A model generated the notes under the pieces. It saw nothing but the letters and a program-made list of their open reading frames with translations. It ran no database searches and was not told where the DNA came from. Positions 10,407 to 19,510 of a stretch of 64,000 nt of DNA are shown piece after piece. The DNA is taken from NCBI RefSeq assembly GCF_030824335.1, contig NZ_JAVBXX010000014.1, positions 1 through 64,000 on the forward strand. The letters are read 5' to 3'. Position 1 is the stretch's first letter; every line of letters begins with the position of its first letter. This stretch comes from Azonexus sp. (GTDB taxonomy: Bacteria; Pseudomonadota; Gammaproteobacteria; Burkholderiales; Rhodocyclaceae). Made by a program: the position numbers and the translations under genes.

Positions 10407-11182
10407 CAGCAGCCACGAATTCAGCCAAAAATGCGCCGTTGCTCGATGTGCGCGGCCTGTCCAGGCGCTTTGCTGCGGTCGACGCGCTCAGGGACGTCAA
10501 TTTCAGCGTCGAGGCCGGCGAGGTGCACGCCCTGATTGGCCCGAACGGCGCTGGCAAGACCACCTTCATTCATCACGTGTCGGGTGCCCTGCAAGCCGAC
10601 AGCGGCAGCATTCACTTTGCCGGGCACGACGTCACCAAGCTGTCGATGCACCGTCGGGTCGGCGCCGGGATGGCGCGCTCCTACCAAATCACCAATGTAT
10701 TCCTCGGCCTGTCGGCGCTCGACAATGTCGCGCTGGCCGTCCAGGGCCGCCCGGATGCCGGCAGCAGCTTCCGTTTCTGGCGGCCGGTCCGCACGGAACA
10801 CGCGCTGTTCGATGCCGCCGCCGGCTATCTGGAGCAAGTCGGGCTGCGCGACAAGCAGCAGAGCATCGCCGGCAATCTGTCGCACGGCGAACAGCGGGCG
10901 CTTGAACTGGCGATGGCGCTGGCCACTCAGCCGAAAATGCTGCTGCTCGACGAACCGATGGCCGGTACCGGCCCGGAAGAGTCGGCCCGCATGGTCGAGC
11001 TGATCGAACACCTGGCCCGCCACGTCACCATTTTGCTGGTCGAGCACGACATGGACGCGGTGTTCCGGCTGGCCGACCGGATCTCGGTGCTGGTCAACGG
11101 CCAGTTGATCTGCACCGGCACGCCGGACGCGGTGAAGAACGACGCGGGCGTACGCCGTGCCTATCTGGGGGATCACCTGTGA
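10403..11182 (+). CDS. livG: Branched-chain amino acid ABC transporter ATPase LivG
   Basis: Cytoplasmic ATPase of 259 residues. Walker A is GPNGAGKTT (about residues 46-54), the signature motif is LSHGEQ and Walker B is MLLLDEPMAG. The C-terminal extension expected of LivG is present. The start at 10403 overlaps the livM stop (ATGA). A longer open frame exists upstream inside livM but is a shadow. It pairs with LivF to energise import. Confidence 0.95.
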   Translation: MTAATNSAKNAPLLDVRGLSRRFAAVDALRDVNFSVEAGEVHALIGPNGAGKTTFIHHVSGALQADSGSIHFAGHDVTKLSMHRRVGAGMARSYQITNVFLGLSALDNVALAVQGRPDAGSSFRFWRPVRTEHALFDAAAGYLEQVGLRDKQQSIAGNLSHGEQRALELAMALATQPKMLLLDEPMAGTGPEESARMVELIEHLARHVTILLVEHDMDAVFRLADRISVLVNGQLICTGTPDAVKNDAGVRRAYLGDHL

Positions 11183-11889
11183 GCCAGTTGCTCGAAATCA
11201 GCGGCCTCGAAGTGGCCTACGGTCCGAGCCAGGTATTGTTCGGTATCGATCTGACGATGGCTGAAGGCGAGGCCGCCACGCTGCTCGGGCGCAACGGCAT
11301 GGGCAAAACGACGACGCTGCGCGCACTGTGCGGGCTCGAACCGCTCAAGGGCGGCAGCATCCGCTTTGCCGGTGAACGCATTGATGGCCTGCGCCCGGAC
11401 AAGATCGGGCGGGCCGGTATCGCGCTGGTTCCGGAAGGCCGGCAGTGTTTTCCCAATCTGACGGTCGACGAGCATCTGGTGGCATTTTTCGCCAATCGGC
11501 GGGGCGTTGCGACACCGTGGACGCCGGCCCGCGTTTATTCGCTGTTCCCGCGCCTCAAGGAACGCTCGGGCAATCTCGGCAACCAGCTATCCGGCGGCGA
11601 ACAGCAGATGCTGGCCATCGGCCGGGCTTTGGTCACCAATCCCAGGCTGCTGATTCTCGATGAAGCGACCGAAGGTCTGGCACCGCTGATCCGCGACGAA
11701 ATCTGGGCCTGCCTGGCCCGCCTGCGTGGCGAAGGACAAAGCGTGCTGGTGGTCGACAAATACGTCGAAAAGCTGATCGAACTGGCCGACCGCCACACCA
11801 TCATCGAGCGCGGGCAGGTGGTCTGGCAGGGCAGTTCAGTTGAGCTGGATGCCGATCATGGCATCTGGCATCGCTATCTGGGCATTTGA
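11179..11889 (+). CDS. livF: Branched-chain amino acid ABC transporter ATPase LivF
   Basis: Second ATPase subunit, 236 residues. It shows Walker A GRNGMGKTT, signature LSGGEQQMLAIGRAL and Walker B LLILDEATEG, all as in LivF. Translation starts at a GTG (11179) overlapping the livG stop by four bases. It is the last gene of the operon. One deviation from the family is VVDKYVEKLIELAD, where most members read VEQN after the H-loop region, so the usual H-loop position should be checked by alignment. Confidence 0.94.
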   Translation: MSQLLEISGLEVAYGPSQVLFGIDLTMAEGEAATLLGRNGMGKTTTLRALCGLEPLKGGSIRFAGERIDGLRPDKIGRAGIALVPEGRQCFPNLTVDEHLVAFFANRRGVATPWTPARVYSLFPRLKERSGNLGNQLSGGEQQMLAIGRALVTNPRLLILDEATEGLAPLIRDEIWACLARLRGEGQSVLVVDKYVEKLIELADRHTIIERGQVVWQGSSVELDADHGIWHRYLGI

Positions 11890-11902
11890 CACAGCAGCCG
11901 AA

Positions 11903-12268
11903 TCAGCCACCGGAAAGCAGTACCAGTTCCCGTTCCAGCAGGGTTTCATCGCCCAGATTGAGTTCGACCAGCCGACGCAAATGGGTCACGCTGTCGATAT
12001 CGATATTGTGGCAGGCCAGACCATAAGTGCCGCCGCCTTCAAGATGCACGACGGTGACGCCCATGCGGATATCGGTCTCACCGTCATCCAGCCGGACATC
12101 CAGCACAGCCTTGCTGCCAATCGGCACCATGACCGACTGACGGGGCTGGACCAGCGCCCCCTTCAGCGAGAGATCGAGTACATCGACCAGATGCTCGCCA
12201 TCCGTCAAAAGCAGTCGCGCTGGACTTTGGAAGTGGATACGGGAAAACTGCCGGCGATTCTGGGTCAT
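11903..12268 (-). CDS. PilZ-domain protein
   Basis: Cytoplasmic single-domain protein of 121 residues, predicted to bind cyclic di-GMP. The RxxxR motif is visible as RRQFSR near residues 5-10. The second motif, DLSLKG (D/NxSxxG), is near 31-36. The rest matches a six-stranded beta-barrel length. It lies between the convergent livF gene and the queE gene and shares the strand of the tol-pal operon, 16 bases after queE, so it may be its last gene. A diguanylate cyclase with an intact active site lies 6 kb away. Confidence 0.85.
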   Translation of the reverse strand: MTQNRRQFSRIHFQSPARLLLTDGEHLVDVLDLSLKGALVQPRQSVMVPIGSKAVLDVRLDDGETDIRMGVTVVHLEGGGTYGLACHNIDIDSVTHLRRLVELNLGDETLLERELVLLSGG

Positions 12269-12284
12269 GACCTGCTCCTCGGGC

Positions 12285-12923
12285 TTATTTGCCCTTCATG
12301 TTACCCCAAAGCAGCTTGTGCAACTGTAACTGGAAACGCACCGGCAAACCGTCCTCAAGTATCCAGCCAGCCAGTTCAGCAGGCTCGATACGGCCTTGAG
12401 CCGGCGAGAAAAGGACCGGACAGCGCGTATCGAGTTGATGCGCACGCAACACCTCGCGCGCCCATTCGTAATCATCACGCGAAGCAATGACGATCTTGAT
12501 TTCGTCGCGCGGATTCAGCGCGGCCAGGTTGGCCCACAGGTTTTTCCCGCTTTCACCCGAATCCGGCGCCTTGAGGTCCATGATTCGCGCCACCCGAGGG
12601 TCGACCGGCGAAATGTCGAGTGCCCCTGAAGTTTCCAGCGACACGTCGTAGCCGGCGTCACACAAGGCGGTGAGCAGCGGCAGACATTCCTTTTGCGCCA
12701 GCGGTTCGCCGCCGGTCACGCAGACCTGGCGCGCCGGGTAGCGGGCGACTTCGGCCAGCACGGCTGCCACGGTCGACGCCTCGCCACCGGTAAAACTGTA
12801 AGTCGTATCGCACCAGGTACAGCGCAACGGGCAACCGGTCAGCCGGACGAACACGGTCGGCAAACCGACACGCGATGCCTCGCCTTGCAGCGAGTAAAAA
12901 ATTTCAGTGATGCGTAGTGCCAA
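12285..12923 (-). CDS. queE: 7-carboxy-7-deazaguanine synthase QueE
   Basis: Radical-SAM enzyme of 212 residues converting 6-carboxytetrahydropterin to 7-carboxy-7-deazaguanine in the queuosine pathway. The cluster motif is CPLRCTWC (CxxxCxxC) near residues 31-38, followed by DTTYSF and the GGEPL glycine-rich SAM-binding segment near 67-71. The N-terminal ITEIFYSLQGEA is diagnostic. Its start lies directly after the cpoB stop codon, so it belongs to the tol-pal operon. This link of queE to cpoB is common in proteobacteria. Confidence 0.95.
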   Translation of the reverse strand: MALRITEIFYSLQGEASRVGLPTVFVRLTGCPLRCTWCDTTYSFTGGEASTVAAVLAEVARYPARQVCVTGGEPLAQKECLPLLTALCDAGYDVSLETSGALDISPVDPRVARIMDLKAPDSGESGKNLWANLAALNPRDEIKIVIASRDDYEWAREVLRAHQLDTRCPVLFSPAQGRIEPAELAGWILEDGLPVRFQLQLHKLLWGNMKGK

Positions 12924-13664
12924 TTATTTCTTCTTCAGGCGATCGCGCGCCTTTTCGGCGGCTGGGGCAGCGGGATATTTTTCGATCAGGGTTTGCAGCG
13001 TCTTCTTCGCCGCTGCCTGATTACCCAATTCCTGCTGACAGGTCGCAATCGACAGCCAGGCATCAGGCGCCTTGTCGCTCTTCGGATAACGCGCCGTCAC
13101 CATGGTCTGGGCTTCGATGGCCTTGGTGCAATTGCGCTGGGCAAACCAGGCATTGCCTAACCAGTATTGGGCGTTAGGCGCCAATGTCCCGTTCGGATAT
13201 TGCTCAACCAGAGCGGCAAAGGCCGCTGCGGATTCTTTGTATTTTTGTGCCTTGAACAAATCGAGGGCCGCGTCGTAAGCCTGGCTTTCCTTGGCCGGAT
13301 CAGCCGCCGCAGGTTTTGCCTCACTCCCCGGGTCGACCGCAGCATCGCCGTTCAATTGCGGCTCCAGCTTGCGCAGACGACTGTCCAGATCAAGGTAGAA
13401 ATCCTGCTGGCGCTTTTTTGCCTGTTCAGTTTCATAAGTCAGTGTTTCGAGTTGCCCGCGCAAGCGGGCAATTTCCTCGAGCTGTCGCTGAATCTGACCA
13501 GCCAGCTCAAGCTGGGCCCGAGCCTGCTGGTCAAAGCGCGCCTCCGTCTTGATTTGCAGATCGGCAATCTTGCGACGCGCTTCGTCGTCATCAAACACAC
13601 CCGCGTGGGCAACGCTGCTGCCCAACGCTGCAATCAGGCAAACCAATGGGAGGCGGCGCATCAT
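12924..13664 (-). CDS. cpoB: Cell-division coordinator CpoB (YbgF, Tol-Pal associated)
   Basis: Periplasmic protein of 246 residues. A signal peptide (about 1-21, ending VAHAG) is followed by a coiled coil (about 30-90, rich in Arg/Glu/Gln/Leu) that trimerises the protein. Tetratricopeptide repeats follow (about 125-245; AYDAALDLFKAQKYKESAAAF is the first). CpoB links peptidoglycan synthesis by PBP1B with Tol-Pal driven outer-membrane constriction. Its start overlaps the pal stop by one base (TGATG). Confidence 0.93.
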   Translation of the reverse strand: MMRRLPLVCLIAALGSSVAHAGVFDDDEARRKIADLQIKTEARFDQQARAQLELAGQIQRQLEEIARLRGQLETLTYETEQAKKRQQDFYLDLDSRLRKLEPQLNGDAAVDPGSEAKPAAADPAKESQAYDAALDLFKAQKYKESAAAFAALVEQYPNGTLAPNAQYWLGNAWFAQRNCTKAIEAQTMVTARYPKSDKAPDAWLSIATCQQELGNQAAAKKTLQTLIEKYPAAPAAEKARDRLKKK

Positions 13665-14206
13665 CAGAACTCGCCGCGGCCGTCAGGAGCGCGATAGAGG
13701 ATGTCGGCGCGACGATTTTCCGACCATGCTTCTTCACCGCTACCGGCGTTTTTCGGCTTTTCTTCACCCAGGCTGACCGACTCAACTTGAGCTTCCTTGG
13801 CACCCAGCAGGGTCAGCGAACGCTTGACTGCATCGGCACGCTTCTGGCCCAGCGACAGATTGTATTCACGGCTGCCGCGCTCGTCGGTATTACCCTGGAT
13901 CAGCACCTTGAAGCTCGGATTGGCCACCAGGTACTTGGCATGGTTGGCCACAACGCCCTGGTACTCGCTCTTCACATCGTACTTGTCGAGATCGAAATAG
14001 ATGCTGCGTTGGGACAACGGGCTGTTCTTGTCGGTCAGCTCACGCGGCAGGCCGCTGGCATCAAGACCACCGGCAACGACCGGGGCAACACCTGTACCGC
14101 CGGTACGGCTCTCGACCGGTGCACCGGTGCTATCTTCAGGCAATGGGGTGGTGCTGCAACCAACCAGCAACGCAGCCAACAGGGAGGGGATCAACAGTTT
14201 TTTCAT
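13664..14206 (-). CDS. pal: Peptidoglycan-associated lipoprotein Pal
   Basis: Outer-membrane lipoprotein of 180 residues. The signal peptide ends in a lipobox LLVGC with the acylated Cys near residue 17. The C-terminal OmpA-like domain (about 70-175) carries the peptidoglycan-binding pattern GNTDERGSREYNLSLGQKRA. The start at 14206 follows a GGAG site eight bases upstream. A TTG 15 bases upstream would place the ribosome site inside the gene. It binds TolB and anchors the outer membrane to the wall. Confidence 0.96.
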   Translation of the reverse strand: MKKLLIPSLLAALLVGCSTTPLPEDSTGAPVESRTGGTGVAPVVAGGLDASGLPRELTDKNSPLSQRSIYFDLDKYDVKSEYQGVVANHAKYLVANPSFKVLIQGNTDERGSREYNLSLGQKRADAVKRSLTLLGAKEAQVESVSLGEEKPKNAGSGEEAWSENRRADILYRAPDGRGEF

Positions 14207-14234
14207 TATTTGCTCCAACAATATTCAACGAGAT

Positions 14235-15527
14235 TTACTTCAGGAAAGGGCCCCAAGCCGGCTCCCGGACATCTCCGGCGGCAATTGAAAGGCGTTGCTT
14301 GATACGTCCATCAATGGAGACAGCCGACAACAGACCGCGCCCACCCACTTCCGTAGCAATCAGGATCATCCGGCTGTTTGGTGCAAAGCTCGGCGATTCA
14401 TCCTTGTTCGAGTCGGTCAGCACCTGCACCTGGCGGCTGGACAAGTCCATCACGGCCAGTTGGAAACGCCCTTCGCGTCGGCTGATGAAGGCCAGACTCT
14501 TGCCATCGGCCGAAGGTCTCGGCGAGACGTTGTAGCTGCCTTCAAAAGTCACGCGCTGAGCGGCACCGCCGCTCGACTCGATACGATAGATCTGCGGACT
14601 GCCGCCGCGATCCGATGTGAAGTAAATATGCGCACCATCCGCTGAGTAACGCGGCTCGGTATCGATCCCGGCCGACTGCGCCAGGCGTTGCACGCCACTG
14701 CCATCGACATTGACGCTGTACAACTGCGAGTTGCCATCCTTGGACAGCACGACCGCCAGTTTGCGACCATCCGGCGCCCAAGCCGGGGCGGAATTGGAAC
14801 CCTTGAAATTGGCCACGATATGGCGTTGACCGGAAGAAAGCGAATGGACATAAACCATCGGCTTCTTCTTTTCGAACGACACATAAGCCAGCTTGCTGCC
14901 ATCGGGTGACCAGACCGGCGAGATGATCGGCTCGGTCGAAGTCAGCGCAGTCGCCGCCCCCTGACCATCCGCATCGGCAATTTGCAGCATGAACTGGCCA
15001 CGCGACTTGACCACATAAGCGATACGGGTCGAGAAAACGCCACGCTCACCGGTCAGTTTTTCATAAATGAAATCGGCAATACGATGGCCGGCCAGACGCA
15101 ATTGCGCGGTGTCGGTCACAAAAACCATGCCGCCAAGCGCTACGCCTTTTTGCGTGTCGTACAAGCGAAAACGCGCCTCCAGGCGACCATCTGCACCACG
15201 CACCACGCTGCCTGCGGCCAGTGCATCTGCCCCGCGGCCTTTCCAGTCGGCATGGTCAACCGGTGAGTTTTCGTCCATCCCGACGCTGCCCGGATCGATC
15301 AGCTTGAACAAACCGCTGCGCTCAAGGTCAGCCCGCACCGTGCCCACAACGATACGCGACAAGGCGGCGTCGCCGGCAAAATTGGCAATGGAGACGGGAA
15401 TACGGTTGGCGCCAGCACCGGTAATTTCAATGGACAACTGAGCCTGAGCCATTCCTGCGGTCAACAGGCCAAAACACAGGAAAACGCGGCGGGAAATACG
15501 CGAAATATTGCGGGACATTGTGTTCAT
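14235..15527 (-). CDS. tolB: Tol-Pal system protein TolB
   Basis: Periplasmic protein of 430 residues. A signal peptide (about 1-26, ending GMAQAQ) precedes an N-terminal alpha/beta domain (about 27-155) and a six-bladed beta-propeller (about 165-430). The repeated SPVWSPDGSKLAYVS, SAPAWAPDGRKLAVV and SPRPSADGKSLAFIS units are clearly visible. I took the ATG at 15527; a second ATG three codons later is equally possible. It lies 22 bases after tolA and 28 before pal in the same operon. Confidence 0.95.
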   Translation of the reverse strand: MNTMSRNISRISRRVFLCFGLLTAGMAQAQLSIEITGAGANRIPVSIANFAGDAALSRIVVGTVRADLERSGLFKLIDPGSVGMDENSPVDHADWKGRGADALAAGSVVRGADGRLEARFRLYDTQKGVALGGMVFVTDTAQLRLAGHRIADFIYEKLTGERGVFSTRIAYVVKSRGQFMLQIADADGQGAATALTSTEPIISPVWSPDGSKLAYVSFEKKKPMVYVHSLSSGQRHIVANFKGSNSAPAWAPDGRKLAVVLSKDGNSQLYSVNVDGSGVQRLAQSAGIDTEPRYSADGAHIYFTSDRGGSPQIYRIESSGGAAQRVTFEGSYNVSPRPSADGKSLAFISRREGRFQLAVMDLSSRQVQVLTDSNKDESPSFAPNSRMILIATEVGGRGLLSAVSIDGRIKQRLSIAAGDVREPAWGPFLK

Positions 15528-15549
15528 TTTCAAATAATTGGGTGAGATT

Positions 15550-16380
15550 CTACTCTTCAATCGGCTTGTATCTGATTTCCAGCACCCGCTCGAACAGGGA
15601 CGGATCATCCGGCTTCGGCAAAGGAGAGGATTTGCGGATAGCGCGCTCGATTGCTTCATCAAGCGCCTGGTTGCCGCTGGAACGTTTCAGCTTGACGGAA
15701 AGGACTTCGCCATTGGGCAGTTGGTTGATCTCGAAAATCGCTTCCGGATTGCCCTGGATAGCAGGCGGCAAAACGATATTGCCACGTATCTTGCCGCGTA
15801 TTTTGGATGCGTAACTTTCCAAGCCACGGCGCGCAGCCGATGCCTTCTGCTCCTTGTCGGCCAAAGCCGCCAAGCGATTCTGTTCGGCGCTGGACTGACG
15901 CTGACGGGTTTCCCGTTCCAGCATTTCCTTGAATGGATCAACAGCAGGCTGCGGTTTGGCGACCGGTTTCGCTGGCTCCGGCTTTACTGGCTCGACTTTT
16001 TTCGGTTCGGGTTTCTTCGGTTCCGGCTTGGGTTCGGGTTTTGGCTCAGGCTTGGGCGGCTCAGGTTTCTTCTTTTTCTCTTCCTTGACCGCAATGTCCG
16101 GCTTTTTGGCTGGCGGTTCGGCTTTCGGCTCCGGCGGCTTGGGTAAGGGTTTCGGCTCCGGTTTTGGCTCAATCCGGGGTTCGGGCGGTGGCGGTGGCGG
16201 CGGTGGCAGGCGAGTTGCCTGGACCGGCACGGCCGACCACAATTCAACCTCCATCACCTCGGGCTGACTGCGCTTCCATTGCACGCCAAAAAACAGGGCC
16301 GCGATCAGCGCGAGATGCACGGCCAGCGTAAAGGCAATCGCCTTGTTCTTGCCGGGCTCGGAGGGACGCTCTTCAATCAT
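15550..16380 (-). CDS. tolA: Cell-envelope protein TolA
   Basis: Inner-membrane protein spanning the periplasm, 276 residues. One membrane helix lies near residues 15-35. A long Pro/Lys/Glu-rich stretch (about 60-150, built of repeated KPEPKPEPK-type units) replaces the Ala-rich helix of enterobacterial TolA. The C-terminal domain (about 180-276) carries the VLSVKLKRSSGNQALDEAIERAI pattern typical of TolA/TonB C-terminal domains. It couples TolQR energy to TolB-Pal. The low-complexity region also gives the DNA an obvious CCGAAACC-like repetitiveness. Confidence 0.93.
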   Translation of the reverse strand: MIEERPSEPGKNKAIAFTLAVHLALIAALFFGVQWKRSQPEVMEVELWSAVPVQATRLPPPPPPPPEPRIEPKPEPKPLPKPPEPKAEPPAKKPDIAVKEEKKKKPEPPKPEPKPEPKPEPKKPEPKKVEPVKPEPAKPVAKPQPAVDPFKEMLERETRQRQSSAEQNRLAALADKEQKASAARRGLESYASKIRGKIRGNIVLPPAIQGNPEAIFEINQLPNGEVLSVKLKRSSGNQALDEAIERAIRKSSPLPKPDDPSLFERVLEIRYKPIEE

Positions 16381-16385
16381 GAAAA

Positions 16386-16787
16386 CTATTTGCTGCTCGT
16401 TTCAAGCGCCACTTTTTGAAATCCCAGCTTCTTCACCTCGTCAAGAATCTCGATGACGTTTTTGTACTGGGTTTCCTTGTCGCCAGCGATCAACACCGGC
16501 ATCTGCGGGTCGTGCGCATGCAAGTCACCCAGTTCGGTGCGTAATTCCTTGATGCCACCGACCTTCGTTGACTTGCCTTCAGTGTCATAAATCGACATTT
16601 TGCCGTCGCTGGTGATTTCCACCTTCAAGTATTTGTCCGGCTTTTGCGGTGCGGTGCCGGACGACGGCAACTCGACCGAGCCGGTCGTCATCATCGGCGT
16701 GGCCACCATGAAGATAACCAGCAAGACCAGCATGACGTCGATGTAGGGAACGACGTTGATTTCGTTTTTCAGTCGGCGCTGGCGCAT
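16386..16787 (-). CDS. tolR: Tol-Pal system protein TolR
   Basis: Inner-membrane protein of 133 residues from the ExbD/TolR family. A short cytoplasmic N-terminus (MRQRRLKNEINVVPYIDVML) contains the conserved Asp of the membrane helix (about 17-36). A periplasmic domain with the GDKETQYKNVIEILDEV segment follows. Together with TolQ it converts the proton gradient into conformational change of TolA. It sits three bases after tolQ and five before tolA. Confidence 0.95.
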   Translation of the reverse strand: MRQRRLKNEINVVPYIDVMLVLLVIFMVATPMMTTGSVELPSSGTAPQKPDKYLKVEITSDGKMSIYDTEGKSTKVGGIKELRTELGDLHAHDPQMPVLIAGDKETQYKNVIEILDEVKKLGFQKVALETSSK

Positions 16788-16790
16788 GGC

Positions 16791-17468
16791 TTACCGCATC
16801 TGCCGCTGGAGAATATTGGAGAACTCTTCCATGAACGACTCGTAACGTACGGCAATGCGGTCGATATCATGGGCAAAGCGGTTGTACGCCAAGACGGCCG
16901 GAATGGCGGCAAACAAACCGATGGCCGTGGCAACCAGCGCTTCGGCAATCCCCGGCGCCACCGAGGCCAGCGTTGCCGAACCGACATTGGACAGCGCCCG
17001 GAAGGCGTGCATGATGCCCCAGACGGTACCGAACAGACCGATGTACGGCGACACCGAACCGACCGAGGCGAGGAAAGCGAGGTGCGACTCCAGCGCATCC
17101 ATTTCGCGCTGGTAGGTAGCGCGCATGGCGCGACGCGAACCATCGACCACATCTTTGGAGTCCAGGTTTTTCTGGCCGCGCAACTTGGTGAATTCGCGAA
17201 AACCCGCTTCAAAGATACGTTCCATCGAACCGGCATGGTGGCGATCATTGACCGCACTGTTGTACAGACTGTTCAGGTCGCCACCCGACCAGAATTCGCG
17301 CTCGAAACCTTCGGTCTTGGTCCGCGCCTGTTTCACGGCAAACCACTTCATTGCAATGTAGTACCAGGACATCAGCGAAACCCCGGCGAGCAGCGCCATG
17401 ACAACCTGCACGACAGCACTGGCCTGGAGAATCAGGTGGAGGATGGACATATCCTGAGTAACGTTCAT
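16791..17468 (-). CDS. tolQ: Tol-Pal system protein TolQ
   Basis: Inner-membrane proton-channel subunit of 225 residues with three membrane helices (about 13-35, 125-150 and 160-190). The conserved family block is GTVWGIMHAF followed by VAPGIAEALVATAIGLFAAIPAV. The start at 17468 overlaps the ybgC stop by four bases. It forms the motor complex with TolR. Confidence 0.96.
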   Translation of the reverse strand: MNVTQDMSILHLILQASAVVQVVMALLAGVSLMSWYYIAMKWFAVKQARTKTEGFEREFWSGGDLNSLYNSAVNDRHHAGSMERIFEAGFREFTKLRGQKNLDSKDVVDGSRRAMRATYQREMDALESHLAFLASVGSVSPYIGLFGTVWGIMHAFRALSNVGSATLASVAPGIAEALVATAIGLFAAIPAVLAYNRFAHDIDRIAVRYESFMEEFSNILQRQMR

Positions 17469-17887
17469 TTCAGTGCTTCCAGCTTGGCGTGCAGAAAATC
17501 GGGGATAGGGGAGGGCTTCATGGTACTCATGTTGACGCAGGCAATTTCAACAGTACCGGTGACCAGTTCGTCGTTGCCGCGCCGCACGTGCTGACGGAAG
17601 ACGACGCGCACCCGCGTCAGTTTTTCAACTTCAAGGCCGACGGTCAGTTCGTCGTCCAGGCGTGCCGGCTTCAAGTATTCGCAACTCGCCTTGCGGGCAA
17701 CGAACCCAATGCCTGCCTCGGCGGCCAGCGCCGACTGGTCATGACCGGCAAAACGCATCCATTCCGTGCGGCAACGCTCAAAGAATTTGAGGTAATTGGC
17801 GTAGTAAACCACGCCACCTGCATCGGTATCTTCGTAATAAACGCGGACCGGAATGGAAAAGGCGTTGGGATTGGGTACATATTTCAT
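17465..17887 (-). CDS. ybgC: Acyl-CoA thioesterase YbgC (hot-dog fold)
   Basis: Cytoplasmic hot-dog thioesterase of 140 residues that heads the tol-pal operon. The catalytic motif YYEDTDAGGVVYYANYLKFFE carries the active-site Asp near residue 22. Known YbgC proteins hydrolyse acyl-CoA or acyl-ACP thioesters and associate with lipid synthesis enzymes. The four-base overlap with tolQ shows the usual operon architecture. Confidence 0.94.
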   Translation of the reverse strand: MKYVPNPNAFSIPVRVYYEDTDAGGVVYYANYLKFFERCRTEWMRFAGHDQSALAAEAGIGFVARKASCEYLKPARLDDELTVGLEVEKLTRVRVVFRQHVRRGNDELVTGTVEIACVNMSTMKPSPIPDFLHAKLEALK

Positions 17888-18014
17888 CCCAAGATTCTAC
17901 CTTGCGCTGCAACATTATTCTGTAACAGCTTGTTTCAAAGCGAATTAATACCCCATAAAAACTGTTATCCGGACAAAGTGGCATTCACGGTCGGGCTCAC
18001 GCATAATCAGCGTC

Positions 18015-19496
18015 GTGTCCCGACCTTTTCAGATTGCCAATCGCCGCAGCATGATCCTCCTGCTGAGCCTGTTGCTCAGCGGCGGTTTTTTCGCGACTAC
18101 GCTGTTCGGTTACTTCGTTTCCAAGGAAGCCATCCGTAGCGCGATCATCGGCCAGGATCTGCCCTTGACGTCGAGCAACATCTATTCGGAAATCCAGCGC
18201 GATCTGGTTCGCCCGGTATTGATCTCCTCGACGATGGCCCACGACACCTTCCTGCGTGACTGGGTACTCAAGGGTGAAAATGAGGTCACGGAAATGGCCC
18301 GCTACCTGGCCGAGGTCAAAATCCGCAACAAGGCATTCAGCAGCTTTTTCGTTTCCGAAAAATCCGGCAATTACTACACCGGCGAAGGTGTGCTCAAGCA
18401 GGTGAAGGAAGGCGAAGCAAGGGACGACTGGTATTTCCGGGTACGTGACATGCAGGAAGATTACGAAATCAATGTCGACCCCGACCTGGCCAACCGTGAC
18501 GCACTGACCATTTTCATCAACTATCGCGTCTTCGATTTCGACGGACAGTACATCGGCGCGACCGGCATCGGGCTGACGGTCGATTCGGTTCGTCACCTGA
18601 TTCGCGAGTACCAGACACGCTTCAAGCGCACCATTTACTTTACCGATGCAAATGGCAAGGTCGTCGTTTTTGGTAGTCAAGCTGAAACTCAGCCGGATCT
18701 ACGTACCCGCCCCGGCCTGGCGGCACAACTGGATCAAATCCTGAAAGAGCGGAGCGGCCTTTACCAATTCGAGGACAAGGGCGACAACCACATCCTCAAC
18801 GTCAAATACCTGCCCGAACTGAAATGGCACCTGTTTGTCGAACAGAACGAGGATGTCGCACTGGCCGGCATTCGCCAGACGCTTTACGTCAACCTGGCGA
18901 TCAGCCTGCTGGTCACGCTGATCGTGACTTTCCTCAGTTACCTGACGCTAGGCCACTATCAATCGCGGATTGAGAAAATGGCCTCCACGGACAAATTGAC
19001 CGGCCTGCTCAATCGTCACGCATTCGCCATCCTGATCGACAAACTGCTGGCCAATTACCGCCGCAAGCCGCAGCCCATCACCTTCCTGCTGTCCGATATC
19101 GATCATTTCAAACGTATCAACGACCAGTACGGTCACCGTACCGGCGATCTGGTGCTGGCCAATCTTGCCGAATTATTGCGGTCAACCCTGCGCGCCGCCG
19201 ATTTTGCCATTCGCTGGGGCGGCGAGGAGTTTTTGCTGGTGTTGCCCGGCTGCACCGGGGAAGAAGGCTTGGCGATCGCCGAGAAATTACGCCAGGAAAT
19301 TGAGGCTGCCACACCGAGTGCCGAGCATCCTGAAATCCGTACAAGCATGAGCTTCGGGGTCAGCCAGTTCAATGGCAGCGAATCACCGGAACAGGCCATC
19401 AGCCGGGCCGACAAGGCACTATACGCAGTCAAGGAAAATGGCCGCAACGGCGTCCGTCTGGCGGCTGACGAAACGCCGGCACGCAATCCGGCCTGA
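18015..19496 (+). CDS. Membrane-bound diguanylate cyclase with periplasmic sensor domain
   Basis: Makes cyclic di-GMP from two GTP. The protein is about 493 residues. It has a membrane helix near the N-terminus (about 14-35), a long extracytoplasmic sensor region of the dCache type (about 40-290) and a second helix (about 292-315). A GGDEF domain (about 325-485) with an intact GGEEF active site follows. An RAAD sequence five residues before it matches the RxxD product-inhibition site. The start is a GTG at 18015 with no clear ribosome site; an ATG at 18051 is the main alternative. It diverges from ybgC. Confidence 0.92.
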   Translation: MSRPFQIANRRSMILLLSLLLSGGFFATTLFGYFVSKEAIRSAIIGQDLPLTSSNIYSEIQRDLVRPVLISSTMAHDTFLRDWVLKGENEVTEMARYLAEVKIRNKAFSSFFVSEKSGNYYTGEGVLKQVKEGEARDDWYFRVRDMQEDYEINVDPDLANRDALTIFINYRVFDFDGQYIGATGIGLTVDSVRHLIREYQTRFKRTIYFTDANGKVVVFGSQAETQPDLRTRPGLAAQLDQILKERSGLYQFEDKGDNHILNVKYLPELKWHLFVEQNEDVALAGIRQTLYVNLAISLLVTLIVTFLSYLTLGHYQSRIEKMASTDKLTGLLNRHAFAILIDKLLANYRRKPQPITFLLSDIDHFKRINDQYGHRTGDLVLANLAELLRSTLRAADFAIRWGGEEFLLVLPGCTGEEGLAIAEKLRQEIEAATPSAEHPEIRTSMSFGVSQFNGSESPEQAISRADKALYAVKENGRNGVRLAADETPARNPA

Positions 19497-19510
19497 GCCG
19501 GCAACCCGCT

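Noticed and set aside
15950..16200. Tandem DNA repeat or CRISPR-like periodicity
   Set aside because: The periodicity comes from Pro-Lys-Glu codons of the TolA linker. There are no spacers of constant length.
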